In this document: one piece after another, positions 21,492 to 31,558 of the stretch
Position numbering within the stretch: the first letter of the stretch is position 1
Layout: every line of letters begins with the position of its first letter
Assembly: GCA_038501625.1 (NCBI GenBank)
Contig: JAZAYU010000006.1
Span: 13,146,638 to 13,210,637 of the forward strand
DNA length: 64,000 nucleotides
Direction of reading: 5' to 3'
From: Corbicula japonica
Lineage: Eukaryota; Mollusca; Bivalvia; Venerida; Cyrenidae
Made by a program: the position numbers and the translations under genes
Notes under the pieces: generated by a model
The model's database searches: none
What the model saw: the letters and a program-made list of their open reading frames with translations, nothing else
What the model was told of the DNA's origin: nothing

Positions 21492-22073
21492 TTTAGCTTA
21501 GTTAGGTCCCAGTTACATAGAGGGTCGGTGCCCAATCGGCTATTTTATTTTAAGTTACTCGCAGTTTTGATCGGATGTCATGCGTTATTTTATTTCTGTT
21601 TTTCTGTGTAAACAGCCATCGGTGATTGACGGGTGTTCCATTGAGTTACATAAATATTTCATGGTTTGTTGGTACACTATAATTCTCATCTTTTTTTTTC
21701 TATTGGTGGTGATTATTAGTTTAACGGTTGCTTATCGGTGGCCCATCGGAGATGTCGGTTGTAAACAGGTTGTCAATCGGTGATATCGGTTTTAGACACG
21801 ATGTTGAATGGTGATGATCGGTTGTAGACAAGTTGTCGATCGGTTATTTGTAAAATATGTTCACCGATTGAGAATTTTAAACATGTCTAAATATCCCGAT
21901 CGGTTATTTTTCACCGACGAAACTCATCTTTCCCCAATAGCGATTTAGGTGGCAAACACTTGAGCAATAGTTGATATCGGTGGTAAATCCTTTTTCATCG
22001 GTTCACTCCAAAATTTGGCTAAAACAACTACCGAACGATCACCGATGGCTCTGTGTAACTTGGGTTTTAGCTT
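21492..22073. mobile_element. Non-autonomous inverted-repeat element rich in ATCGGT motifs
   Basis: The ends are imperfect inverted repeats: left CCCAGTTACATAGAG then GGTCGGTG, right CACCGATGG then CTCTGTGTAACTTGGG. TTTAGCTT stands at 21492-21499 and 22066-22073 and may be an 8-bp target duplication. Inside, ATCGGT or its complement ACCGAT recurs at least ten times at irregular spacing. No transposase is present. Confidence 0.55.
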
Positions 22074-22436
22074 TTATGTAGAAGATGATTCAGCAGTTTT
22101 AGTCGGTTTTACAAATGTAGTTTATTCTCATTACAAAAGCTAAGGTGAATTTTTGACTTTTGGCTTAACACTTACGGGTATCTCGATAATATGTACTTGA
22201 TTTATGAACGCACAAGGGGATTTAATCATGGTAATTTCATAAAATATGTAAAACTGAAGCATCTAAAGGTGTAAAAAATTGAAAACTGTACTCCAATTTT
22301 ATGCGGAGAAATTTAAATTTTATAATCGGTGTGGTTAGCACATTGGTTAAATTAAGTGTATTTCAGATGAGTTTCATTTATACGGCAAACACAAATTCTA
22401 CAATCTTATCTGGAGCTAAACATCGCACTGTATATC

Positions 22437-22890
22437 ATCACACATGTTAGATTTTACATAATAAAGTACACACAATGTAATCATCACACATGTTCTTTTA
22501 CATAACAAATTACTCACAGTGTAATCATCACACTCGTTCTTTTACATGATAAAGTACACACAATGAAATCATCACACATGTTCTTTTACATAACGAATTA
22601 CTCACAATGTAACCATCGCACATTTACTTTTACATTATGAATTACACACAATGAAATCATTACACATGTTCTTTTACATAATAAATTACACACAATGTAA
22701 TCATCACACATGTTCTTTTACATAATAAATTACACACAATGTAATCATCGCACATTTTCTTTTACATAATAAATTACACACAATGTAATCATCGCACATT
22801 TTCTTTTACATAATGAAGTACACACAATGTAATCATCACACATGTTCTTTTACATAATAAATCACTCACAATGTAATCATCACACGTGAC
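22437..22890 (+). repeat. 44-bp tandem satellite, about ten units
   Basis: Each unit carries ATCATCACACATGTTCTTTT then ACATAATAAATTACACACAA then TGTA. Point changes are scattered (CATTTTC for CATGTTC), and neighbouring units near 22740-22830 share them, showing local unit duplication. Confidence 0.9.
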
Positions 22891-24069
22891 CTTTTTAGCA
22901 TATATTGAAAATTAAAATGTGCAAAATTAGCAAAATCGAGGTAAAAAGTGTTTATAGAACAAAAGGAGATTTAAAAGAAAACACTTCATTTAATAAAAAC
23001 TTAGCTGGAAGCAGGTTAAGATAGCGTCAGATAATTACTGTATAATAGATTAATTTCAAAGGCAAACAACAATAATTTTAAAAAAGAATTACATAGGCAA
23101 ACTAGACAGACCGTTGCTTGAACAAGTGAACAAGAAATGCGTATCTTCACAAAATACACCCATACGAAATCAGGCATGATATGTTTAATGTTCTTTAGTT
23201 AACAAAAATACAATTGCCTGCACAGAATTTGTGACAACATAATCCGAATTATGTCTACCTTGTCAATTTTCCAGAATTCAAGGGCAGAATGCTGTTACTG
23301 CTGGTAAAATCTGGCTCATTTTCAAATTCGTCCAGAAATTATACACAAATCCGTAGGTTGAGAATTTAATCTGGGTGAGATAAACTCTTTAAATTAGACT
23401 ATAACTGATTATATTATGTCAGTCGTGTCGTGCCGTCATATCTTTGATCCCAATGCACGAATTCAGCAGGTTAACATATTTCAATTTTCATAAATATGGG
23501 AAACAGAATTGAATTACAGAACAATGCTTATTTTCACAATTTTCCGATATATTATAAGAAGAACATTATTTTTATTCTTACTGGACCCCTATCCTATCTA
23601 TCCCCTTAAAAATAAAAGTCAACTTTATAAGAAAAACAGCAAATATCATAAAAAAGTTCGTATTTCTAAGCCATCACTTCTTTTTTTCTAGCATGTAAAT
23701 TGAACTGTAATGGCACATTAAAAATTCTTCTCATCGAAATGAATAACAAAAACATGAAAATCCACAAAAGAACTTCAATAATTGCGGAAAACGCGTGAAA
23801 CATGTATATCGTTCTTTTAATATAGAATAGTGCGTTGACCGATATTTCCAGAGAATTTTTTAACGAAATTAAAGATAATCATCGTAAGATTTTTTTTTAA
23901 ATTACTATGGTGCCTTAAAGCTGCAGTGCCTTCTTTAAGATTTTCTTAAAAAGGTTACGATAATAAGCCGAGATTACTTTACGTCTTATAAATTAAGGCA
24001 AAACAGCTTTTAACAAGACATTTTGTGAAATGTGAAATAGGAATTACCAAGAAAATTCTATTAAATAAC
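22891..24069. other. No gene seen
   Basis: AT-rich DNA without recognisable products; the open frame at 23509-23691 is low-complexity. Confidence 0.4.
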
Positions 24070-24195
24070 ACAGTCTCTTCACGAAAGCATACGTTCATAA
24101 TTCAATCAAGTTAAAGAAGGCACCACAAACAACTAACGAAAAAAGAAAACATTAGTAGATGCCCTATCACTACGGTAAGTGACAAAACATTTTTG
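24070..24195 (-). repeat. Decayed Naiad 3' fragment
   Basis: Contains GGCACCACAAACAACTAACG, AAAAAAGAAAAC and then GCCCTATCACTACGGTAAGTG. The order matches the Naiad 3' region (CGCCACAAACAATTAACG, AAAAAGAGAACC, TACCGCCTTGGAACGGTCAG). Confidence 0.55.
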
Positions 24196-25506
24196 AAAAG
24201 AAACACACAAAATATGAGCTATATTGTTTACACTAATTTTTTAGAATCATACGAATAAAGACTAAAGCAAATAGAAGATTTGGTGAATTAATATCTTATG
24301 TTTTAACTATCTTTCTTTGTACGTAACTGCATAACCGGCGTTTGTTGTCATCACCGACTTGACTGAGTGAAAATGAATGTTACAATACATGTTTATATTT
24401 AGTAGAAATTTGTTTCAGTGGTAAGTGAAGCAACTACATAGTTTCTAGTTTATCGCATTTTTTGTACAACTGCCTCGTGTAAATCACATCAAAGGTTTGA
24501 AAACTTAATTAACATTTTTATGAGATATGAGCTATTATCATGTCAAAATGAATGTCTTTCTGTCATAAAATGCAATTAAAGTTATTATAACAGCAACGCT
24601 CTTGTAATATAAGTCTTTAGCATCTTCGCATGTCTTCTAGTAAGCCGAGGAGATAATTAGCTACGCGCGATCTATAACCATCATTTAGAGACCGGAAACT
24701 TTAACTAAAATCAACCTGGTGCCCTGTACGTAGATAAATCTGAAATGTAAGGCGTAAGTGAAAAAAAACATATTACTTTTCCAAGAAAACTAAACAACTG
24801 TTGAATTTGAACTGATTGCAAAAGATGTGTTTTTGTTTTGTTAAGGCACCGAACGTAATTCTCTTCCACCACTTTTAAACACACACATACCTTCAAATAA
24901 TAAACAACTATGCGCGAATTTAGGACTCTCCGTTCATTGAATACGTATTATGAAGCTATGGCAAAACTGTGGCTTTAAATATTATAGCTAGTGAATTCAC
25001 GAATCAACAATAATTAATATAATAAATTGCTTGTACCTATTACTAAAATAAAGATAATGAAGACGCGGGATACCAAGTGAATATGTGTTGTTTGTATAAA
25101 GTCCATTTTTTTTGTTTTAGACGTCATTTAAAGACATATACCGTAGGTCGTTTTTCTGCCGAAATTCAACCTTAGTCCAGTTCGGAGTTTTCTAAGTTAC
25201 TTGCAGACCTGTACCCTCGTAGGTGTCTTCAAACCGCAGTTAACTATTTTCGAAACAATCAGACTCCATAAACACGTTCCTGCAAAATATTGTAAAAACC
25301 ATGATATGAAATATCGAAATATGATATATTTAGTTGTCATATATATCAAAGGTTCTTGAATTCGTATAGAGAAGTTAAGATTGTCTGAGCTTTTACTGTG
25401 TCAAAAGAAACACATTATTTTTTTCTCTAACTTTTAAAATGCAATTTGAAGGCCTCATCGTGATAACTCTTAATAATTTCTTCTTAATGTTATTGTCCTA
25501 ATGAAA
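24196..25506. other. No gene seen
   Basis: AT-rich, no recognisable coding region; a short Cys-poor open frame at 24711-24896 (minus) has no domain. Confidence 0.4.
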
Positions 25507-26478
25507 AAGTAATAAATGCATATCAGGAATATCCACACTCACAAAACACAGCCTCCCCACGCAGCGAAAAAGAAGAGAGGAAGAGAGATAGAGAGATAGA
25601 GAGCATGTTTGTTATAAGTATGTCAATTGAAATAGGACGCCACAAACAATTAACGAAAAAGAGAACCTTTGGGGATACCGCCTTGGAACGGTCAGTGGCA
25701 AAACAAATTGCCACTGGGGGGTTTAAACCAGGTTCTAGGGTGCACCAACCTCACACTTGCCCCAACAGGTTCTCGTATCACAAAACAAGTACAAATTGTC
25801 TTGGTGAAATAACTCCAACCCAACCATCGGCTCAACAATGTTGCATGCAAACGCACACAAACATATAAAACATATGAAGCTTATAGCATTGCAAAGCCAA
25901 AGGGCGGGTACTCAATGATCTTACCGAGACCAGAGCACCTGGAGTAAAATCAGCAAGAACACGATGACAGGGATAAAAGAAACAAATCGAGCTTCTAGGT
26001 TCTTTTAAGAAAAGATTTCCCCATAAACCTTCATAAACTCTTAAACCCCTGCCACCGTCGTGCAACCAAACAGGTAAGCATAATGATCAACTGTAGATGG
26101 GTTAATCACAAGGCCTGCAGAGCGCTGTAAAATATCATGTTGGTAACCTTTCTTTTTAAATTTACAGAGGTCTTTACGAATAACCGGGAGAAATTAACAT
26201 TTCCTTTTGTCTTCTTAAGTTCATAAATTAAATCTCCATTAAAAACTGGCTGTGAAATACTTTGTTGCAATAGTGATTTTAAACTGCACCTGTATTTATG
26301 ACTTAGATCTGGGTATCAGCGATAAAACTTGCAAAAGGTTTTCCTTAATTTGTGATACCGATAACCTTGTTTTAATAGTTTTTCTATAATGCAAAGATTA
26401 CGTTCATTGAAATCATTCACATCGTTGCAAGCTCTTGAAAAGCGAACAAGTTGTGAGATATAAACCCCGTAAGATGTT
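25507..26478 (-). mobile_element. 5'-truncated Naiad copy (RT C-terminus and 3' region)
   Basis: Collinear with about 3242-4200 of the main copy. The 3' non-coding part includes the CAGTGGCAA hairpin and the SECIS-like hairpin. The coding part (about 26478 down to 26050) encodes the RT C-terminal domain and reads through the position of the main copy's early TAA (AAATTTAAAAAG here), supporting a longer family protein. One CGA-to-TGA change near 26310 (Arg position) is ordinary decay. The copy is cut on the 5' side at 26478. Confidence 0.85.
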
Positions 26479-27287
26479 AGTTACAAACGTTAAACAAGAG
26501 ACTATTTTTTGTCTAACTGTTCACATTTGAAAGAAATGCTAAAAGGTATAGTTGTTCATAGTATGTTCTTAAGTAATGCCAAAATAAAGCAATGATAACA
26601 AGGCTAAGAATGTCGAATTCAAACTTTTTCCGGAAATTGTAACATGATAAAATGGACATTAAATATTAAATCTTTCTCTACAGTTAAATACAGCTCATTT
26701 TAAGTTTAATTAAGGTATTGGGCACCTCGCGATTGCTTTGCCATAGACAAAAAAGAAAAATATAAAAATCTCTCAAACGGCACATTGCACTTCCATCAAA
26801 CTTTGCAAACATACATGTTGTAAGTGCATGATTATTTTGCATACATTAAGAAAAGTTGAAACAGTAGAGAAAAATAGTTAGACCTAACAAATCCCTAAAA
26901 TTCTATTTGCAATTTATCACAAAAAGGAAGCAACATAAAACATCAATTCAAATGACAACATGCGTGAAATGATACTGGCAACAATATCTAAGGTCCTTGA
27001 AAAGAACGTTCAATTATGAAGAGAGAAATCAACATTTTTATTTTTATGTCATCCATTTTCGCAACCAGGAAATTGAAGGTCAAACACACTTATACAAATA
27101 ACTCACATTGTAAACATTTTTTTAGACCAAAGGACCTAATGTATCGTTGTTAGTAACTCATTACACACCAAGACATTTAAATTGATGTTTACTGTTGCTT
27201 CGATTTTGTGATAAATTGCCAATAGAGTCTTAGGTTTTTTGGGGGGTCTAACTATTTTTCTTTACTATTCTAACTTTTCTAAGCATA

Positions 27288-28616
27288 CGAGGGGTATTCC
27301 AAAAATAATGTCATTTGTGTATTATCTGATGAATATCGTGTGATATGTACTATAACACACTTCGGACCGATAGAATAATCTCTTAAGCATTACACAGTTG
27401 AAAATCTGGTTCAAAATGTCACTGACATTGATACAGTGTATATTGCTTTATAGCGTATTCATTACACTATATATAAAATGACTGGTAGAAGAGCTAACGA
27501 TGTGCTTGAAATTTGGGCTTATATTAAAGGTCTGGCATTACTCGGCATAAAGCCTGTAGATATTCACCGTGAGGTGTGCGACATTTATGGGGAGGCTGAA
27601 ATGTCTCACAGATCTATTTGTAGGTGGGTTGGTAAATTTAAAACCGGTAAGCAGCAAGTCAAAGATGCTACTCGCCCAGGTCGTCCTGCAACAACAACGA
27701 CGAAAAGCAACATAGAAAAAATCAGGAATATGCTGAACAAAGATGCCCGATACACTGTGCGAGATTTAGCACGGTTGACGAACTTGTCTTTAGCACGAGT
27801 CCATGGTATTTTAAAGAAACATCTTCAACTTCGGAAAATAAATGCAAGATGGATACCCAATTTGCTAACAGACGAACAACAGAGAACCCGTATTGCAAAC
27901 GCAAAAAAGCTTCCCAAAATGTATCCCAAATATAACAAAAAGGCCTTCCACAACTTCGTTACTGGTTATAAGACATGGGTTTACTAGTTTGAGCCAAAGA
28001 GGAAATGTTTAAACAGATTTTTGGCCACTAAAATGCAAAACGTCTAAGTATTTCTAAGCGCCAACGCAATGTTAAGAAAGATTTGTATGCGATTTTCTTA
28101 GATAATAAGGTGCCAGTAATGCGAATTCTGGTACCAAAAGGCAGAATGGTAACAAAAACGTTCTACTAAAATGTTGTTCTTAAAGTCCTGCTACAAACGC
28201 CGCCTCCCAAGCACAGGAATCAAGTACCTCCGGCTTTTGCATGATAATGCCCCCGTTCATAAGGCTATGTTTGTGACCGAGTTTTTGGCATCAGAAAAAA
28301 GTTACTGTACTTCCGCATCCTCCATATTCCCCAGACCTTGCCCCATGTGACTTTTTCTTGTTTCCAAAACTCAAATTCCAACTGTCTGGAAAGAGATACA
28401 AGTCGAGAAATTCCCTTGAGTATGCTGTTTATCAGTACCTAATGAGTGTCCCCATTGAGGAGTATGAACTCTGCTTTCAAAGTTGGATTGAGCGACTCAA
28501 ACGATGTGTTTAGGTAGGTGGGGATTATTTTTAGGGCCAGAGAAATTTAAAATGATGATACAACTTTTAGTTTAGGAAAACAAAGGCAAATTACATTATT
28601 TTTGGAACACCCCTCG
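27288..28616 (+). mobile_element. mariner-family DNA transposon, decayed, with TIRs and TA target duplication
   Basis: The left end CGAGGGGTATTCCAAAAATA and right end TTTTTGGAACACCCCTCG are inverted repeats of about 30 bp, directly flanked by TA on both sides (27286-27287 and 28617-28618). The 1329-bp length is normal for a complete mariner. It sits inside the right arm of the palindromic element. Confidence 0.92.
27478..28512 (+). pseudogene. mariner DD34D transposase, inactivated
   Basis: Starts at ATG 27478. Residues 1-75 hold the first helix-turn-helix (ICRWVGKFKTGKQQ) and the GRP linker; a second HTH (VRDLARLTNLSLARVHGIL) follows. The first catalytic site should read GDE-WVY, but here is GYKTWVY, so the Asp is lost, and TAG follows immediately (about 27985). 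Downstream, LLHDNAPVH carries the second Asp (28243) and PPYSPDLAPCDFFLFPKLK the third (28349). Their spacing is 106 bases rather than the 105 expected for D34D, so one base was gained in the A-run near 28296-28301. Several more stops lie between 27987 and 28200. The family is certain; the copy is dead. Confidence 0.92.
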
Positions 28617-28751
28617 TATGTAAATTAAACATACATTAATAACATTGATTTGTGCAAAGTTTCATGTAACTGCATTGTGCCCTTCGATAGATTTATATAT
28701 TTTTCTTTTTTGTCTTTGGGAAAATCAATGGCGAAAGTCGCAGTACCTTAA

Positions 28752-29190
28752 ACTGCTATTTGCCATTTGAGAGATTTTGATATTGTTTTCTTGCTTTATA
28801 GATGAACGTGCACTGATGACAGAACATTTGAGAACGTTTACGTTAATTTTTAAATGTAATGATTTCTTAAATACTGGCGAGGCTCTGCAGATATATAGCG
28901 TTATAATAAGTTATTGGTAACCATAGCATCAAACAGACATTGCGGTTATAGTGATTAATTTAGCATCTGTTATCATACTTTACAACTGGCTGTTGGAAAC
29001 ATAAAAACAAACAATTTCTGCTGCTGACAAAAAGCAAGAGCAAAACAGAACGCAAGCAAGACAATAATTGTATGCTAGCAACTGGGCGCAAAATGTGTAA
29101 GCGCGGTGCAGCTTAGTTTCCATTATTAATGGCAAAATATTTTGCCACTTATCGTTCCAAGTTGGTTACACGATGGTTCTTGTCCCAAGT
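28752..29190. other. No gene seen
   Basis: AT-rich flank of the palindromic element. A short inverted pair (GGCAAAATATTTTGCC) lies at 29130-29145. Confidence 0.4.
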
Positions 29191-29305
29191 TTATAAAACA
29201 GAGAACGAAAACCAGCCTCAAATTTCAAGCATGTGGCGACTGGTTGCCATTTCAGCCAATCAGATGCTTGAGATTTGAGACTGGTTTCCAATCTCTGTTT
29301 TATAA
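29191..29305. repeat. 115-bp long-stem hairpin
   Basis: TTATAAAACAGAGA, AAACCAG, CTCAAAT and TCAAGCAT are mirrored on the far side by ATGCTTGA, ATTTGAG, CTGGTTT and TCTCTGTTTTATAA. That gives about 36 paired bases per arm with small bulges and a terminal loop of about 31 bases. The shape suits a short MITE or a hairpin transcript. No conservation data are available. Confidence 0.75.
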
Positions 29306-29713
29306 TCTTCATCACTTATTTTTTGTAATTATTTATGTGATGTCTGATAGAACATAACATAAAATCATTTTCTCTGTAGTCGTTTCTTTGGAAGGCTGTC
29401 TTAATGTGGCTATTTCTATTTCTGACATGTTTCACCCAGACTGATTCCTGTAGATATATCTTGTGCACAATTATATATCACATTATACAGCAGACGTGAA
29501 CATTAGTGTTTTTCTGTCGGTATTTGATATAATGATTGCGAACAAACGTATTGCTTCTCTCGGAATCGACATATCCTAATTGTTAAATGTTAATTTAAAA
29601 AGAACACGAGCGCCAAATAGTTGCAATTATAGGTTTAATATCCAAAGGGGTGAAGTTTGGCCATAACACTGGATAATCGTTTTTGTAAAAGGTACTCTAG
29701 AAGGAGGGTAATT

Positions 29714-29820
29714 ATTGACATTGCCTCTCCCAGTACCTGGGAGTGAACCCGCACCGTGACGGCGACAGCGCCTAGCCATGCAATTCCGACAACGCAACCG
29801 ATTGAGCTTGCCGGGACAAA
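29714..29820 (-). repeat. tRNA-derived SINE copy
   Basis: On the minus strand: AAGCTCAATCGGTTGCGT (A-box region), GGCTAGGCGCTGTCGCCGTC and GGGTTCACTCC (B box), then GAGGCAATGTC. Collinear with 50821-50915. The middle has the look of a tRNA, but the arms do not close, so it is not a tRNA gene. The 29306-29713 flank holds nothing recognisable. Confidence 0.7.
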
Positions 29821-30330
29821 ACTGAGAGGAGAACACGGTATGCATAGTCGTGATATGACGATATGAACGTCTTAAAGTGCAGCTGTTTTAGCATTTGCAT
29901 AAACGTTCAGCTTGTAGCAAACTTTGATATTGAATTCGCAAGTTAACTTGTAGATTTAATTTTGTGAAAAGGTAAACTGAAAGACTAAAGTGTATATAAA
30001 TTCCAAGCTTAAGCACAAGTATTTAAAGGATATGAGGTTATCTTACAATTGAAAGTGCAATAATTTTATCACATTTCAGTATGAAGTTTACTAATTATTA
30101 GACGGACTTATTCTATAATAAAGATATGAATACTGTCACTTCGAAATGTATGTAAAATATAAGATGATAAAGCAATAAGTAAGTCTCAGTATTTTCAGGA
30201 TTTTCATGAACATTCATCTTGATGAAAAAAGCTATTTGTAAAGTTTGTACATAATATTGCCAATAACATATTTCAGTACGTTCTTCAGAAATTAATTAAA
30301 TATTCAAATTTTGAAAACAAAGTCTCACCA
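29821..30330. other. No gene seen
   Basis: AT-rich DNA between the SINE and a diverged Naiad fragment; no feature was recognised. Confidence 0.4.
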
Positions 30331-30795
30331 ATCAGAAAAAAAGTAGACAGAATAAGAGAGCACAGGTTTATGACATGATCAGTTTTATAAAGACACCACA
30401 AACAAAAAAGGTAACCCGATGTGTTGCAGCCTTGGTTTATGTTGATGTTAAAGTTTATTGTTAAAGTTCAAACTAGTTTCTACGGCGCACCAACCTCACA
30501 CTTACCCTTAAAGATCTCGAAGGAACAAACATGTACACGTTTTCTTGATGAATTTCGTCCATTCACGAACTACTCGAGAACGTGCATGCAAAAGTAAAAA
30601 AACAACTCACAGAACATTAATAACTATGGCAACAGTCAGGCACAATCAATAGATACTCGATGGCCTTACTGATACCAGAGCACACGGAGTCAAATTTTAA
30701 AGAACATGATGGCAGGAATAAAAGAAACTTTATCAAGAGTTCCATAGTAACCTTTAGAAGCTCTTAAATCCCTGCCGCTGTCATGCAACCAAAGA
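30331..30795 (-). mobile_element. Diverged Naiad 3' fragment
   Basis: Order and wording match the Naiad 3' region with many changes: GACACCACAAAC, GCACCAACCTCACACTTACC, ACGTGCATGCAAAAG, TACTGATACCAGAGCAC, AACATGATGGCAGG, AATAAAAGAAAC and CCCTGCCGCTGTCATGCAAC. It is the oldest-looking copy. Its base 30492 is also where the duplicated block begins after the assembly gap. Confidence 0.75.
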
Positions 30796-31182
30796 CGTTT
30801 GTCGAATAAAAGTAGTAAAAAAGGTAAAGTCTTTATAGAATATGATGTCATATTATCCGTTGATCAGTGCTGGGGTAACACGACGACTGGCTAAGTATCG
30901 TCACATACCCATACGTATTCTGTTAAATCATACCGGTATTATTCAAGGATGTCATTACATGCAGAGCTGTGCTGTTATAAAGTTGAATATTTTATACTTG
31001 CAATTTGCGATGAACAATATTGATCATATATATATGTCCCACAGTGGTATTTTTTTAAATATCATTTGCCCTATGATGGTTTGGACATTCCTCAGCAATG
31101 TAACTCCACAGAATCTTTGAATGTTACTATGTTGACTGACTTGTTGACTGACCTTCAGACAAACATAGCAATTAAAAAAAAG

Positions 31183-31275
31183 AATTATCTTTAAAAAAGA
31201 TAAAATGTGTTAATGGACAAGACTTTCTGTTATACGATACAACGGATTAGACGCAGTTTAGTTACATTTATTTCC
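31183..31275 (+). repeat. Diverged fragment of repeat family R
   Basis: Shares AATTATCTTTAAAAAAGATA, a TTAATGGA-AAGA core and GACGCAGTTTAGTTA with the starts of the copies at 24 and 16269. The repeat's second-copy equivalent is at 52977-53069. Confidence 0.6.
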
Positions 31276-31439
31276 TTCAGCTTGGTTAACTTTAAAACTT
31301 ATGAAAACCAACTAAGAATCGACATATTGATAAACGTGTAAATATAATAAAAGAACTGAGAGTCCATCTTTTTTGATAATTGTCTCATCTTTTATCATAT
31401 ATAAAGGAAACGTTGTGGCATATAATATAATGTTATATG

Positions 31440-31558
31440 AAGTGAATTCATATTGGCGTTGTAATTGGGCCAAGGGTAGTCATATTGGCCCGAGGCCGTA
31501 GGCCGATGGCTTATATGACTGCCCGAGGCCCAATAACAATGCCAATATGAATTCACTT
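31440..31558. repeat. 119-bp palindromic repeat
   Basis: AAGTGAATTCATATTGGC at the left is mirrored by GCCAATATGAATTCACTT at the right. Both arms continue inwards for about 46 bp in total (GGGCC, GTCATAT/ATATGAC), around a GC-rich centre with GAGGCCGTAGGCCGA. The CATATTGGC core recurs in 32240-32375 as several CATATTGG/CGTATTGG motifs, so the two may be parts of one element about 0.9 kb long. Confidence 0.75.

Larger units (their letters stand above)
26710..28751. mobile_element. Large palindromic element with TTAAGGTA ends, split by a mariner
   Basis: The left arm (26710 to about 26960) is an imperfect inverted repeat of the right arm, which is cut in two: 27165-27285 and 28619-28751. Shared landmarks in order from the ends are TTAAGGTA, AGACAAAAAAGAAAAATATA, AAACTTTGCA, AGAAAAATAGTTAGACC, AATTTATCACAAAA, GAAGCAACA and AACATCAATT. 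Removing the mariner restores an element of about 710 bp with arms of roughly 250 bp. No own transposase is seen. Confidence 0.75.

Noticed and set aside
22437..22890. CRISPR-like array
   Set aside because: The 44-bp units are tandem without unique spacers, in a eukaryotic setting.
23920..24125. Small inverted-repeat element (GCCTTCTTTAA / TTAAAGAAGGC)
   Set aside because: The right part is better explained as a Naiad 3' fragment; the remaining match is too short to support an element.
26308..26312. TGA in the 25.5-kb Naiad fragment as a further Sec codon
   Set aside because: It replaces CGA (Arg) in the main copy, a typical CpG transition, not a Cys position.
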